Assembly: GCF_011682055.1 (NCBI RefSeq)
Contig: NZ_JAAQOM010000001.1
Location: 1 to 64,000, forward strand
DNA: 64,000 nucleotides
Reading direction: 5' to 3'
From: Telluria antibiotica
Lineage (GTDB): Bacteria; Pseudomonadota; Gammaproteobacteria; Burkholderiales; Burkholderiaceae_D
The position numbers were made by a program, and so were the translations under genes. Under the pieces are notes generated by a model. It was not told the DNA's origin. It saw nothing but the letters and a program-made list of their open reading frames with translations, and made no database searches. Positions 8,485 to 15,906 of the stretch are shown one piece after another; positions within the stretch are counted from its first letter, which is position 1, and every line of letters starts with the position of its first letter.

Positions 8485-9096
8485 TCAAGCGCGCCATGCG
8501 TGCGCGAAGGCCCGCGCCCGCGCCGCGAGATCATCGAGCGCCACGCCGGGCGTGAACAACTGGCCGCCGATCCCGGCCCCCGTCGCCCCCGCCGCCTTCC
8601 ACGCGGGGATCTGCTCGGGCGTGACGCCACCCACGGGCCACAGCGGCGTCCCGGCGGGCAGCACGGATTTCATGGCCTTGAGGCCCGCGGGGCCGATGGA
8701 CTCGGCCGGGAACAGCTTCAATGCGTGCGCGCCCGCGTCCAGCGCCGCGAAGGCTTCCGTGGGCGTTGCGACACCGGGCGCGCACAGCATGCCGGCCGCG
8801 CGCGCCTGCGCGATCGCCTGCGGGTTGCAGTTGGGCGCCACGAACAGCCTGCCGCCGGCCTGCGCGACGGCGTCGACGTCGGCCACGCTCAGCATCGTGC
8901 CGCCGCCGACGATGGCGTCCGGCGGGGCCATGTCGACGAGGATGCGGATGGCATCGAGTGCACCGGGCCGGTTCAGCGGGACTTCGAGCAGGCGCCAGCC
9001 CGCATCGAACAGCACGCGGCCGACGGCGGCGGCGTCGTTCGGGTCGAGGCCGCGCAGGATGGCGACGAGAGGCAGGTCGGGCAAGGCAATGGTCAT
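8485..9096 (-). CDS. dgoA: 2-dehydro-3-deoxy-6-phosphogalactonate aldolase
   Basis: The 203-residue KDPG/KDPGal-family aldolase cleaves 2-dehydro-3-deoxy-6-phosphogalactonate to pyruvate and glyceraldehyde 3-phosphate in the cytoplasm. Visible motifs are VAILRG near residue 13, the catalytic glutamate in LLEVPLNRPG, GGGTML, and the Schiff-base lysine in ALKLFPAE. The frame extends upstream, but the ATG at 9096 overlaps the dgoK stop as ATGA and gives the normal family length. The dgoK partner separates it from glucose-type KDPG aldolases. It is the last gene of its operon, before a terminator. Confidence 0.92.
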   Translation of the reverse strand: MTIALPDLPLVAILRGLDPNDAAAVGRVLFDAGWRLLEVPLNRPGALDAIRILVDMAPPDAIVGGGTMLSVADVDAVAQAGGRLFVAPNCNPQAIAQARAAGMLCAPGVATPTEAFAALDAGAHALKLFPAESIGPAGLKAMKSVLPAGTPLWPVGGVTPEQIPAWKAAGATGAGIGGQLFTPGVALDDLAARARAFAHAWRA

Positions 9097-10016
9097 GATG
9101 GGATGCGATCGAGGAAGCGCGCCAGCGCGGCGCAATAGACGCGGTCGGGGTCGAGCGCGTCCAGGGTCATGCCGAAGTGCCCGGCAGCGCGGACGTAGCG
9201 GTCGCGCAACGCCGGCGAGCCGATGCACGTCAGCGGCGCGCCGTCCACGTGGCCGCAGGCGACGAACTCCGTCCCGACGAGCAGGCCGCTGACGAACGAA
9301 CGCGCTTGCGCGGCCGGCATGGCGCCCGTCACGACGCGCGCCCGCACGCCGAACAGCGTATTCGACAGCGGTGCGCCGCGGCGCGCGTCATCGAGGCCGG
9401 CAACGAACGCGGCGTCATCGTCGACCTCATCGTCGACATCATCGGCCATCAGCGGCGCCAGCGTGCCTTGCCGGGACAGCGTCGCGAACAACTCGCCGGT
9501 CATGAACGTGGCGATGCGGCGGATGACGCCCTGCTCCACGCGCACCCACTTGCTGTGCGTGCCCGGCAGGACGAACCAGCCGTCGCGCCGGCCCAGCGCC
9601 ACGGCGCCGAGCAATTGCGTTTCTTCGCCGCGCATCACGTCGAGCTCGGCGCCGCGCTGGGCGTAGCCGGGCACGAGCCAGCACGGACGGCCCGCAAGCG
9701 GGTCGTCGACGCGCACGAGCCGGTCCGGCAGCGCATCGAGCGGCACGGCGATGTCGAGGTAAGGCACTTCGCGCCAGCCCTGGGCGCTGCCGATCATGCC
9801 GGAGGCGACGGCGGGAACGCCCGGGTCGACGTGCAATGCGTCCAGCAACGTCGCGAACGAGCGGGCGAAATCGGGACGCGCGGCCAGCATGCCCTGGTCG
9901 TCCGCGCGCGTGGCCAGGCAGGTGCCGGCCGCATCGACGAGGTAGGCGCGGCGGTTGCTCGTGCCCCAGTCGATGCCGAGCAGGCGCCGTGGCGTGGCGG
10001 GTGCGGACGTGTTCAT
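9093..10016 (-). CDS. dgoK: 2-dehydro-3-deoxygalactonokinase
   Basis: The 307-residue kinase phosphorylates 2-dehydro-3-deoxygalactonate with ATP, feeding DgoA. The N-terminal phosphate-binding motif LLGIDWGTSNRRAYLVDAAG lies near residues 12-31, and the family signatures VPGYAQRGAELDVMRGEETQ and FVLPGTHSKWV follow. The coding end overlaps dgoA by four bases, which indicates translational coupling. A LysR gene lies 54 bp upstream on the same strand. Confidence 0.93.
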   Translation of the reverse strand: MNTSAPATPRRLLGIDWGTSNRRAYLVDAAGTCLATRADDQGMLAARPDFARSFATLLDALHVDPGVPAVASGMIGSAQGWREVPYLDIAVPLDALPDRLVRVDDPLAGRPCWLVPGYAQRGAELDVMRGEETQLLGAVALGRRDGWFVLPGTHSKWVRVEQGVIRRIATFMTGELFATLSRQGTLAPLMADDVDDEVDDDAAFVAGLDDARRGAPLSNTLFGVRARVVTGAMPAAQARSFVSGLLVGTEFVACGHVDGAPLTCIGSPALRDRYVRAAGHFGMTLDALDPDRVYCAALARFLDRIPS

Positions 10017-10070
10017 GGCGTCATGCTACCCGCTCGGCGCCGCGGCCGCCCATCGCGTGTGCGCGTGCTG

Positions 10071-11045
10071 CTATCCCGATTTGATATACGTGACGCGCGC
10101 CGTCGGCTTCGGGCGCGTGGCCGTCTCGCGCAGCGCGCCCAGCATCGCTTCCGCCGCCGGCGACAACTGGTGATGGCGGCGCGTGATGATGCCGTAGACG
10201 TCCATGCGCAGGTTCAGTTCGTACGGCAGCACGGCCAGCAGGCCGCTGTCGAGATAAGGCTTGACGAGCTCCACGGACATCGGCGCGACCATGTCGCTGC
10301 CGAGCAGCAGCGCCGTCTGGACGGGCAGCTCGGCCGTCGACACCGTCTCCGCGGGCTGCTCGAGGCCTTGCGTGAGGAACAGCGACGCGATCCGGTCGCG
10401 CACCATGCTGCCCGCGGGCGGCACGATCCACGCCTGGCGCGCCAGGTCGGCCAGGTCCAGGCCGCGCGCACCCAGCAACGGGTGGCCGGCGCGCACGATC
10501 AGGCAGTGCGGCTCGTCGGTAATGGGCTCGAAGTGGAATTCATCGGCAATGGAACCATCGACGACGCGGCCGATCACGATGTCCAGGTCGCCCGCGCGCA
10601 GGTGCTCGACGAGCTGCTTGCTGCTGTTGACTTCGATGGACACGTTCAGGCGCGCGTGCCGCGTCTTGAGCAAGGTGACGGCCGCGGGCACGAGCGTCGT
10701 CGACGGCGTCAGGATCGCGCCGACGGCGACGCGTCCGCGCAGGCCGGACATCAGTTCCATCACTTCCTGGTAGGCGGCGTCCATCTCCGCGAGCGAGGCG
10801 CCAGCGCGGCGGATCAGCACCTTGCCGTACCACGTGGGCTCGACACCGCGCGGCAGGCGCTCGAACAGCGTGACGCCGAGCGCGTGCTCCAGTTCACCGA
10901 GCAGCTTCGACGCGGCCGGTTGGGTCAGGTTCGCGGCCTGCGCGGCCTGCATGATCGAGCCGTGCCGGCCCAGTTCCACGAGCAGCACGAGGTGGCGCGT
11001 CTTCAGGTAGGCGCGGACGAAACGGTCGGAGCGTGGATCGGACAT
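10071..11045 (-). CDS. LysR-family regulator next to the dgo genes
   Basis: The 324-residue protein has an N-terminal winged helix (QAAQAANLTQPAASKLLGELE, about residues 33-53) and a LysR effector-binding domain. Its sequence type resembles the GbpR group of sugar-linked LysR regulators. It is co-directional with dgoK and dgoA, 54 bp upstream of dgoK, so it may be co-transcribed with them or autoregulated and respond to galactonate or galactose. The target and effector are inferred from position. Confidence 0.87.
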   Translation of the reverse strand: MSDPRSDRFVRAYLKTRHLVLLVELGRHGSIMQAAQAANLTQPAASKLLGELEHALGVTLFERLPRGVEPTWYGKVLIRRAGASLAEMDAAYQEVMELMSGLRGRVAVGAILTPSTTLVPAAVTLLKTRHARLNVSIEVNSSKQLVEHLRAGDLDIVIGRVVDGSIADEFHFEPITDEPHCLIVRAGHPLLGARGLDLADLARQAWIVPPAGSMVRDRIASLFLTQGLEQPAETVSTAELPVQTALLLGSDMVAPMSVELVKPYLDSGLLAVLPYELNLRMDVYGIITRRHHQLSPAAEAMLGALRETATRPKPTARVTYIKSG

Positions 11046-11366
11046 GGCGGTGCGGCGTGGGCCCTAAAAGTTTCCACAATGATAGTTGCCCATCCGGTCA
11101 GGGTCAAACGCCGGGTGGTACGCGCGTATCCGGAATAACACTTAGCGCGCTGACCAACCGTTCGACGTACCGCAAACGGATGAGCGAGCATGCAGGCGCC
11201 GCCAGCCACCAACCTTTCACTATCGACCACAAACTGTCGATACCGGAGGCGCGTGCTGCCAGACGAATACGAGCACCGGTTGGCGAGATTTGACGTCGCG
11301 TCTATTTTCAGACAAAATATCTCACACAACCAATCGAGCGGGTCATGAGTACACCGCCCCCTTTAC
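11046..11366. other. Intergenic region between divergent LysR and YheO-like genes
   Basis: This 321-bp gap separates two divergent regulator genes and must hold both promoters. The DNA is visibly more AT-rich from about 11270 (TTTTCAGACAAAATATCTCACA), which suits the start region of the rightward gene. No coding sequence or clear dyad operator was found. Confidence 0.5.
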
Positions 11367-12008
11367 ATGCCTACGATCCCTGCCGATATCCTGCAAGCGC
11401 ACCAGGCCTCGCTAATCGATCAGCTCGAACAGATCGCGCAGGGGCTGGCCCAGACATTTGCTCCGTTTTGCGAGGTTGTCGTGCATGACCTCCGCGATCC
11501 CAAGCACGCCGTGCTCGCCATCCACAACAACTTGTCCGGCCGCGCAACCAGTGATCCGGCGACGGAACTCGGCTTGGCACGCATCGCCGACAACGACTAT
11601 CCGCAGATCCTCGCCAACTACGCCAACCAGTTCGCGGACGGCCGTCCTGCCAAAAGCACGTCGATCGGCATCAAGGATGCGGAGGGCCGTTATGTTGCCG
11701 CGCTGTGCATGAACGTGGACCTGACGCTGTTCCGCTCGATGCAGAATGCGCTCGAACAATTCAGCGCGACCGATGCGTCGCCGGTGCAGGAATCCCTCGA
11801 TCCGGCCAACGCCGAGGCGATCCGCCGGCGGATCGACCAGTATGCCGCGAGCCTGGCGTCGTCTCCGCAACTGCTGAAGGCCAGCGAACGGCGCGCGCTG
11901 ATGCGCGAGCTGAAGGTCGGCGGCTTTCTCGAAGTCCGGCGCGCCGTCGAGATCGCCGCCTCGCACCTTGGCATCTCGCGCGCCACCGCCTACAACGACA
12001 TCAAGTAA
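11367..12008 (+). CDS. YheO/DauR-like PAS-domain transcriptional regulator
   Basis: The 213-residue protein has an N-terminal PAS-like domain (FCEVVVHDLRDPKHAVLAIHNN, residues about 30-110) and a C-terminal helix-turn-helix ending VRRAVEIAASHLGISRATAYNDIK. This is the YheO/DauR architecture. Members often control amino acid catabolism genes beside them. Here the next gene, 15 bp downstream on the same strand, is a hydroxyaspartate/threonine-type ammonia-lyase, so it is the likely target. The ATG has only a weak ribosome binding site. Confidence 0.88.
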   Translation: MPTIPADILQAHQASLIDQLEQIAQGLAQTFAPFCEVVVHDLRDPKHAVLAIHNNLSGRATSDPATELGLARIADNDYPQILANYANQFADGRPAKSTSIGIKDAEGRYVAALCMNVDLTLFRSMQNALEQFSATDASPVQESLDPANAEAIRRRIDQYAASLASSPQLLKASERRALMRELKVGGFLEVRRAVEIAASHLGISRATAYNDIK

Positions 12009-12023
12009 TCGAATAAACCCAAG

Positions 12024-12992
12024 ATGAACACGCTCAACTTACCTACGTACGACGACGTCGTCCAAGCCGCCGGACGCATTGCCGGCGCCGCCAACCGCAC
12101 CCCCATCCTGACCTCGCGTACCGTCAACGAAGCGTTCGGCGCCGACGTCTACTTCAAAGCCGAAAACATGCAGCGCATGGGGGCATTCAAGTTCCGCGGC
12201 GCCTACAACGCGCTGTCGAAGTTCACGCCCGAGCAGCGCCGCGCAGGCGTTGTCGCTTTCTCGTCAGGTAACCATGCCCAGGCCATTGCCCTGGCAGCCA
12301 AGCTGCTGGGCATGCCGGCCACGATCGTGATGCCGCACGATGCGCCGGCGGCAAAGGTGGCGGCGACCAAGGGCTACGGCGGCAACGTCGTCGTCTACGA
12401 CCGCTATACAGAAGACCGCGAGAAGATTGGGCGAGATCTTGCGGACAAGCATGGCCTGACCCTGATCCCACCCTACGACCACCCGGATGTCATCGCCGGC
12501 CAGGGCACGGCGGCCAAAGAGCTGTTCGAGGAAGCCGGGCGCCTGGATGCTTTTTTCGCCCCACTTGGCGGCGGCGGCCTGCTGGCCGGATCGGCGCTTG
12601 CGGCCCGCGCCCTGGCGCCGCGGTGCAAGGTGTTTGGTGTCGAGCCCGAGGCCGGCAACGATGGCCAGCAATCGTTCCGGTCGGGCACCATCGTCCACAT
12701 CGACGCGCCCAGGACGATCGCCGATGGCGCCCAGACCCAGCATCTCGGCCACTGCACCTTCCCCATCATCCGGCGTGACGTCGACGACATCCTGACCGCA
12801 TCGGACGATGAGCTGGTGCAGTGCATGCGCTTCTTCGCCGAGCGCATGAAGATCGTGGTCGAGCCGACCGGCTGCCTCGGCTTCGCGGCGGCGCAGCGCA
12901 TGAAGGACCAGCTGCGCGGCAAGCGGATTGGCATTCTCCTTAGCGGTGGCAATATCGACATGGCGCGCCTGAGCGGGTTCCTGGCGGGCTGA
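12024..12992 (+). CDS. PLP-dependent threo-3-hydroxyaspartate or threonine ammonia-lyase
   Basis: The 322-residue fold-type II PLP enzyme has the lysine motif GAFKFRGAYNAL near residues 50-61, the cofactor loop SSGNHAQAIALA and the glycine loop PLGGGGLLAG. The length suits serine racemase or threo-3-hydroxyaspartate ammonia-lyase rather than biosynthetic threonine deaminase, which carries an extra ACT domain. It would release ammonia and a keto acid (oxaloacetate from hydroxyaspartate). The DauR-like regulator directly upstream favours a catabolic hydroxyaspartate role. The choice between hydroxyaspartate, serine and threonine is not certain. Confidence 0.85.
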   Translation: MNTLNLPTYDDVVQAAGRIAGAANRTPILTSRTVNEAFGADVYFKAENMQRMGAFKFRGAYNALSKFTPEQRRAGVVAFSSGNHAQAIALAAKLLGMPATIVMPHDAPAAKVAATKGYGGNVVVYDRYTEDREKIGRDLADKHGLTLIPPYDHPDVIAGQGTAAKELFEEAGRLDAFFAPLGGGGLLAGSALAARALAPRCKVFGVEPEAGNDGQQSFRSGTIVHIDAPRTIADGAQTQHLGHCTFPIIRRDVDDILTASDDELVQCMRFFAERMKIVVEPTGCLGFAAAQRMKDQLRGKRIGILLSGGNIDMARLSGFLAG

Positions 12993-12995
12993 TGA

Positions 12996-13301
12996 TCAAG
13001 GCGATCCTTGGTCGCCCCAAACGGGCGAGCTCGGTCCATCGAACGGCGACAGGTTCAGGCAGTATTTGACGACCAATCCCTGAGTGGTCGGATACACGAG
13101 ATGCTTGATCGAATGGACCGTGTAACGCCTGGGGCGCTCCGGCGACGCGACGAGGCCGACGCCGTCGACGCGGTTCCAGCCGATGTCGTCGAAACGCTCG
13201 CCGACGGCGACCGCATGAAACGGCGCATCGGATTCGAAGGAGGCGATCGGCTTGTGGGCGCCGGACGTGTCGCACACGTCAAGGATATATCGGGTTGGCA
13301 T
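12996..13301 (-). CDS. Small unknown protein at the end of the immunity-like gene row
   Basis: The 101-residue soluble product (MPTRYILDVCDTSGAHKPI...) has no signal peptide or membrane segment. It looks like a small alpha/beta protein with IASFESDAPFHAVAVGERFDDIGW. I do not recognise the family. It is the last of six small minus-strand genes at 12996-15014, 11 bp after the frameshifted DUF6678-like gene, and its stop lies three bases from the convergent ammonia-lyase. Context suggests an immunity or accessory gene, without direct evidence. Confidence 0.65.
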   Translation of the reverse strand: MPTRYILDVCDTSGAHKPIASFESDAPFHAVAVGERFDDIGWNRVDGVGLVASPERPRRYTVHSIKHLVYPTTQGLVVKYCLNLSPFDGPSSPVWGDQGSP

Positions 13302-13312
13302 GACGGAATATA

Positions 13313-13623
13313 TTACCGAATATAGTCCACGGCATGGCCTGGCGCCGCATGGCGGACAACGCGATAACCGGATGCGGTCGCTTCGCCGGGGACGTTTATG
13401 CGGACCAGTTCCGCAAGAACGGCAGCACGCTGCGCGTCGGTCTCCACGGCGATCTCGACCCATTGTATGGATGCGCAGCCACCGCTGCGAAAGCGGTAGA
13501 ACCAGTCACGATCCCATTCGGACACATAGCCGGTGCCGACATCTCGGGTGCGCCAACGGGGCGTCAGCGCATGCAGGCCATGCATGGCCCTGCGCGCAGT
13601 TCATCCCACTTGGTATCGTTCAT
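13313..13623 (-). pseudogene. DUF6678-like immunity-type gene broken by a frameshift
   Basis: The longer intact frame (13585-13313) gives about 90 residues with TPRWRTRDVGTGYVSEWD, FYRFRSGG and IQWVEI, resembling the DUF6678 family. A better start lies at 13623 in another frame: MNDTKWDELR, which soon hits a stop. Joining the two near 13593-13585 with a one-base change gives a continuous family-like protein beginning NDTKWDELR. The 18-bp spacing after the upstream gene fits this start. So the gene is probably frameshifted, or a sequencing error removed one base in the GCGCGCAGGGCC stretch. DUF6678 membership is from memory of the pattern. Confidence 0.6.
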
Positions 13624-13641
13624 CAATGGGTACATCGTCGT

Positions 13642-14016
13642 TCAACACGGCGGTTTGCTGTGAAACCCGAGATAGAGCTTCTTTAACAGATCGGGCATTC
13701 GAGCCCAATACGGGCGGGCACGGTCCGGCGACACCTCCCAGTACAGGTTTTCCACAAACGACACGTCGATACAATTCCGCACTTCCCCACAACCGATCAT
13801 GAATTGGTCGCGCATGTAATCGAAGACAGCCCCTGCATCGTCTAAGCGGGCGCTCTCGCGCATATTCGCGTTGAACATGTCGGCAAGCGAATGAAACCAC
13901 ATGTATGCGTCCTCATCGTCCAAATCCCAGGTTTTCAGATGCACTTTGTCCGTCTCCGCCAGTATGTTCGGGAAGCGGTCTCGCGTCTCGCGGTAGAACT
14001 GCACAATTGGATCCAT
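13642..14016 (-). CDS. Small acidic unknown protein, immunity-like
   Basis: The 124-residue cytoplasmic, helix-rich, acidic protein (MDPIVQFYRETRDRFPNILAE...) contains WDLDDEDAYMWFHSLADMFN and IDVSFVENLYWEVSPDRA. It is similar in style to the small acidic immunity proteins found singly or in rows after Rhs or contact-dependent toxins, but I cannot name the family with confidence. The ATG at 14016 was chosen because the frame upstream of it overlaps the preceding gene. Its stop lies 18 bp before the next gene. Confidence 0.65.
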   Translation of the reverse strand: MDPIVQFYRETRDRFPNILAETDKVHLKTWDLDDEDAYMWFHSLADMFNANMRESARLDDAGAVFDYMRDQFMIGCGEVRNCIDVSFVENLYWEVSPDRARPYWARMPDLLKKLYLGFHSKPPC

Positions 14017-14047
14017 AGACAGGCCCTTCAGTCCAATGTTCCCGACG

Positions 14048-14446
14048 TCAGGGCACATACACCATATGGATGGCCACGACATATCCGGCATCGGCTTCCG
14101 ATACGTCCACCTCCAGCACAAGGTCGCTTCGGCCTTCGTCTTCGGTCCAGAGATCGACGAGGGCGTCCCAGCGATTCCCCATCCAGATACACACCGACGT
14201 GTCCCAAGACTGCGGCGGCAGTTCGATGAGTTTCGCGCCGTAGTCCTGAATGTACTCGCGCACTTGCCGGGCCGTTTCTCCGGATACCGGAGTAACGCCA
14301 GACAGCCCATCTTTCAGTTCATAGTCTCCCCGTGCGAATGCATCGACGACGCTTTTCAGGATCGGTCGCCACGCAGAAGGAATCGGTCCCTCGTTGTGGG
14401 CATCCTTGGTCACGGGGACGTCGATGTTTTCGTTGCCAGGTCGCAT
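14048..14446 (-). CDS. DUF7668-like small protein, immunity-like
   Basis: The protein contains IPSAWRPILKSVVDAFARGDY near its start and the block CIWMGNRWDALVDLWTEDEGRSDLVLEV, which matches my recollection of DUF7668. The frame allows GTG at 14470 and ATG at 14467, both overlapping the upstream stop, but only the ATG at 14446 has a good ribosome binding site (AAGGG seven bases before). With that start it is 132 residues. It is cytoplasmic, acidic, and lies between the DUF695-like gene and the 124-residue gene on the same strand. Confidence 0.7.
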   Translation of the reverse strand: MRPGNENIDVPVTKDAHNEGPIPSAWRPILKSVVDAFARGDYELKDGLSGVTPVSGETARQVREYIQDYGAKLIELPPQSWDTSVCIWMGNRWDALVDLWTEDEGRSDLVLEVDVSEADAGYVVAIHMVYVP

Positions 14447-14466
14447 TCGTACGCCCTTCGATGGCA

Positions 14467-14904
14467 TCACGGGAAATCAAAATCCGCCGCATAGCCGCGA
14501 AACAGCCGCCACGCCCGATCCTCGTCGACCGAATACGAAAAACGCTCGTCGGGAAAGCGATCCTGCGCGTGCCGAATGAAGGCGTCGGCATCGAACAGTG
14601 GAGCGAGATAAACGTAGTAAGTCCGCTTTCCCGCAAATGTTTCGATCAGCGCGATCACGCCGTTCGTTTCGTCTTCGAACGGCGCGGCGAGGGTCATGTC
14701 GAACGATTCGAGGGATGCGTTGTAATCGCTCCGCGGCAGACCGTTTTCTTCGACATGCTTCAGCACGTGGGTGACGATCAATAATCGCGGATACCTGGGC
14801 TGGAGCGTCGCAAACTCCGACACCTCGATGTGCGGGCGCCGGAAATAGATCGGAAAGCCTTCATGCTCGGTGTTGGCGGTCAGCCAGGTTCGGGCCTGTG
14901 TCAT
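14467..14904 (-). CDS. DUF695-like protein
   Basis: The 145-residue product begins MTQARTWLTANTEHEGFPIYFRRP, matching the usual opening of DUF695 domains (W..., a GFPI/V segment and an RRP/RR start). The second half has ALIETFAGKRTYYVYLAP and DERFSYSVDEDRAWRLF. DUF695 proteins occur singly or beside toxin-immunity clusters and have no assigned biochemical role. Its ATG overlaps the stop of a 37-codon frame upstream (ATGA), and its stop overlaps the upstream start candidates of the next gene, so the row looks like one operon. Confidence 0.75.
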   Translation of the reverse strand: MTQARTWLTANTEHEGFPIYFRRPHIEVSEFATLQPRYPRLLIVTHVLKHVEENGLPRSDYNASLESFDMTLAAPFEDETNGVIALIETFAGKRTYYVYLAPLFDADAFIRHAQDRFPDERFSYSVDEDRAWRLFRGYAADFDFP

Positions 14905-15014
14905 TCGTGTTCGTCGTCCTCTTCCGCCTCGAGCGGCTTCTCCCAGCACTCCCAATAATGATGGGTATGTTCGGCCATGTCGGCGTAAAGGATCGGGTTC
15001 AACGGCGTCGCCAC
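14901..15014 (-). CDS. Possible 37-residue leader gene or remnant
   Basis: A GTG-started frame gives ATPLNPILYADMAEHTHHYW... with an acidic tail (EAEEDDEHE). Its TGA overlaps the ATG of the DUF695-like gene as ATGA, which suggests translational coupling. An internal ATG at residue 13 would give 25 residues. It could be a small gene or the tail of a larger, deleted gene such as a toxin. The frame is closed by a stop just upstream of the GTG. No clear ribosome binding site was found. Confidence 0.35.
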   Translation of the reverse strand: MATPLNPILYADMAEHTHHYWECWEKPLEAEEDDEHE

Positions 15015-15065
15015 AGTGTAGGCTCATAGTTGCACAAAGGCAAGTTCTCAGACGCCCGCCGCTTG

Positions 15066-15839
15066 TCAATCGTGATACACCTGGCTCCGCCCGCCATCGA
15101 CCAGCAGGTCCGTCGCATTCACGAACCGCGCCTCGTCACTGGCCAGGAACAGCGCCGCGTTGGCGACGTCGGCCGGTTCGCCGATCCAGCCGCATGGCAG
15201 CAGTGCAGCCTGGCGGCGGCGTTCCGCGTCCGGGTCGGGAAAGCCGGCCAGCCAGGCCTCGATGCGCTCCGTCAGGATCAGGCCGGGCGAGATCGAATTC
15301 ACGCGGATGCCCCGCGCCGCGTACTCCACGCCCAGCGATCGCGTGAGGCCGATCAGCCCGTGCTTGGCGACGGGATACGGAAAACACCCTTTGATAACCT
15401 TGTGCCCGTGCACGGACGCGATGTTGACGATGCTCCCGGCACCCCGCGCAAGCATCGCGGGCAGCACGGCGCGGCAGGCGTTCCACGCGCCTTCCAGGTC
15501 GAGCGACAGGCAGCGCCGCCAACCCTCGGCATCCAGCTCGAGCGGGTCGGCGAACACGTTGACGCCGGCATTGTTGACGAGGATGTCGATCCGGCCGAAG
15601 CGCTCCAAGGTCAGCGCGGCGAGCCGCTCCATCGCCGCGGCATCCGTGATGTCCGCCTGTACGAACAGGCTGCGTGCGCCGCCGAGCGCCTCGCGCAGCG
15701 CCTTCGCGGCCCCGTCGTCGACGTGGCTGTTGATCACCACACGCGCGCCCTCGGCCGCGAAGCGGCGCGCCACGGCCGCGCCGATGCCCATGGTGGAGCC
15801 GGTGACGATCGCCACCTTCCCTTCGAGTCTTCCGTTCAT
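15066..15839 (-). CDS. SDR-family sugar dehydrogenase (probable galactose 1-dehydrogenase)
   Basis: The 257-residue classical short-chain dehydrogenase has the cofactor motif TGSTMGIG near residue 14, NNAG near residue 88, catalytic serine in NIASVHG and YPVAK (Tyr and Lys of the active site). Its gene follows dgoD by 67 bp on the same strand, so the likely step is oxidation of D-galactose (or a related aldose) to the lactone that yields galactonate for DgoD. No lactonase is visible nearby. Arabinose or fucose dehydrogenase remain alternatives. Confidence 0.85.
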   Translation of the reverse strand: MNGRLEGKVAIVTGSTMGIGAAVARRFAAEGARVVINSHVDDGAAKALREALGGARSLFVQADITDAAAMERLAALTLERFGRIDILVNNAGVNVFADPLELDAEGWRRCLSLDLEGAWNACRAVLPAMLARGAGSIVNIASVHGHKVIKGCFPYPVAKHGLIGLTRSLGVEYAARGIRVNSISPGLILTERIEAWLAGFPDPDAERRRQAALLPCGWIGEPADVANAALFLASDEARFVNATDLLVDGGRSQVYHD

Positions 15840-15872
15840 CGCTTGCTGTCGTCCCCGGTTTTGTATGTTTTA

Positions 15873-15890
15873 TATACCGTACATCGTACA
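15873..15890. promoter_or_regulatory. Operator candidate before the SDR gene
   Basis: The 67-bp gap between dgoD and the SDR gene contains TATACCGT (15873-15880) followed by ACATCGTACA. The same TATACCGT half-site occurs in the palindrome before dgoD (17112-17119). A shared half-site next to two genes of one pathway suggests a common regulator. The right half is less well conserved here. Confidence 0.4.
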
Positions 15891-15906
15891 CCAGGGCCCG
15901 ACAGGT

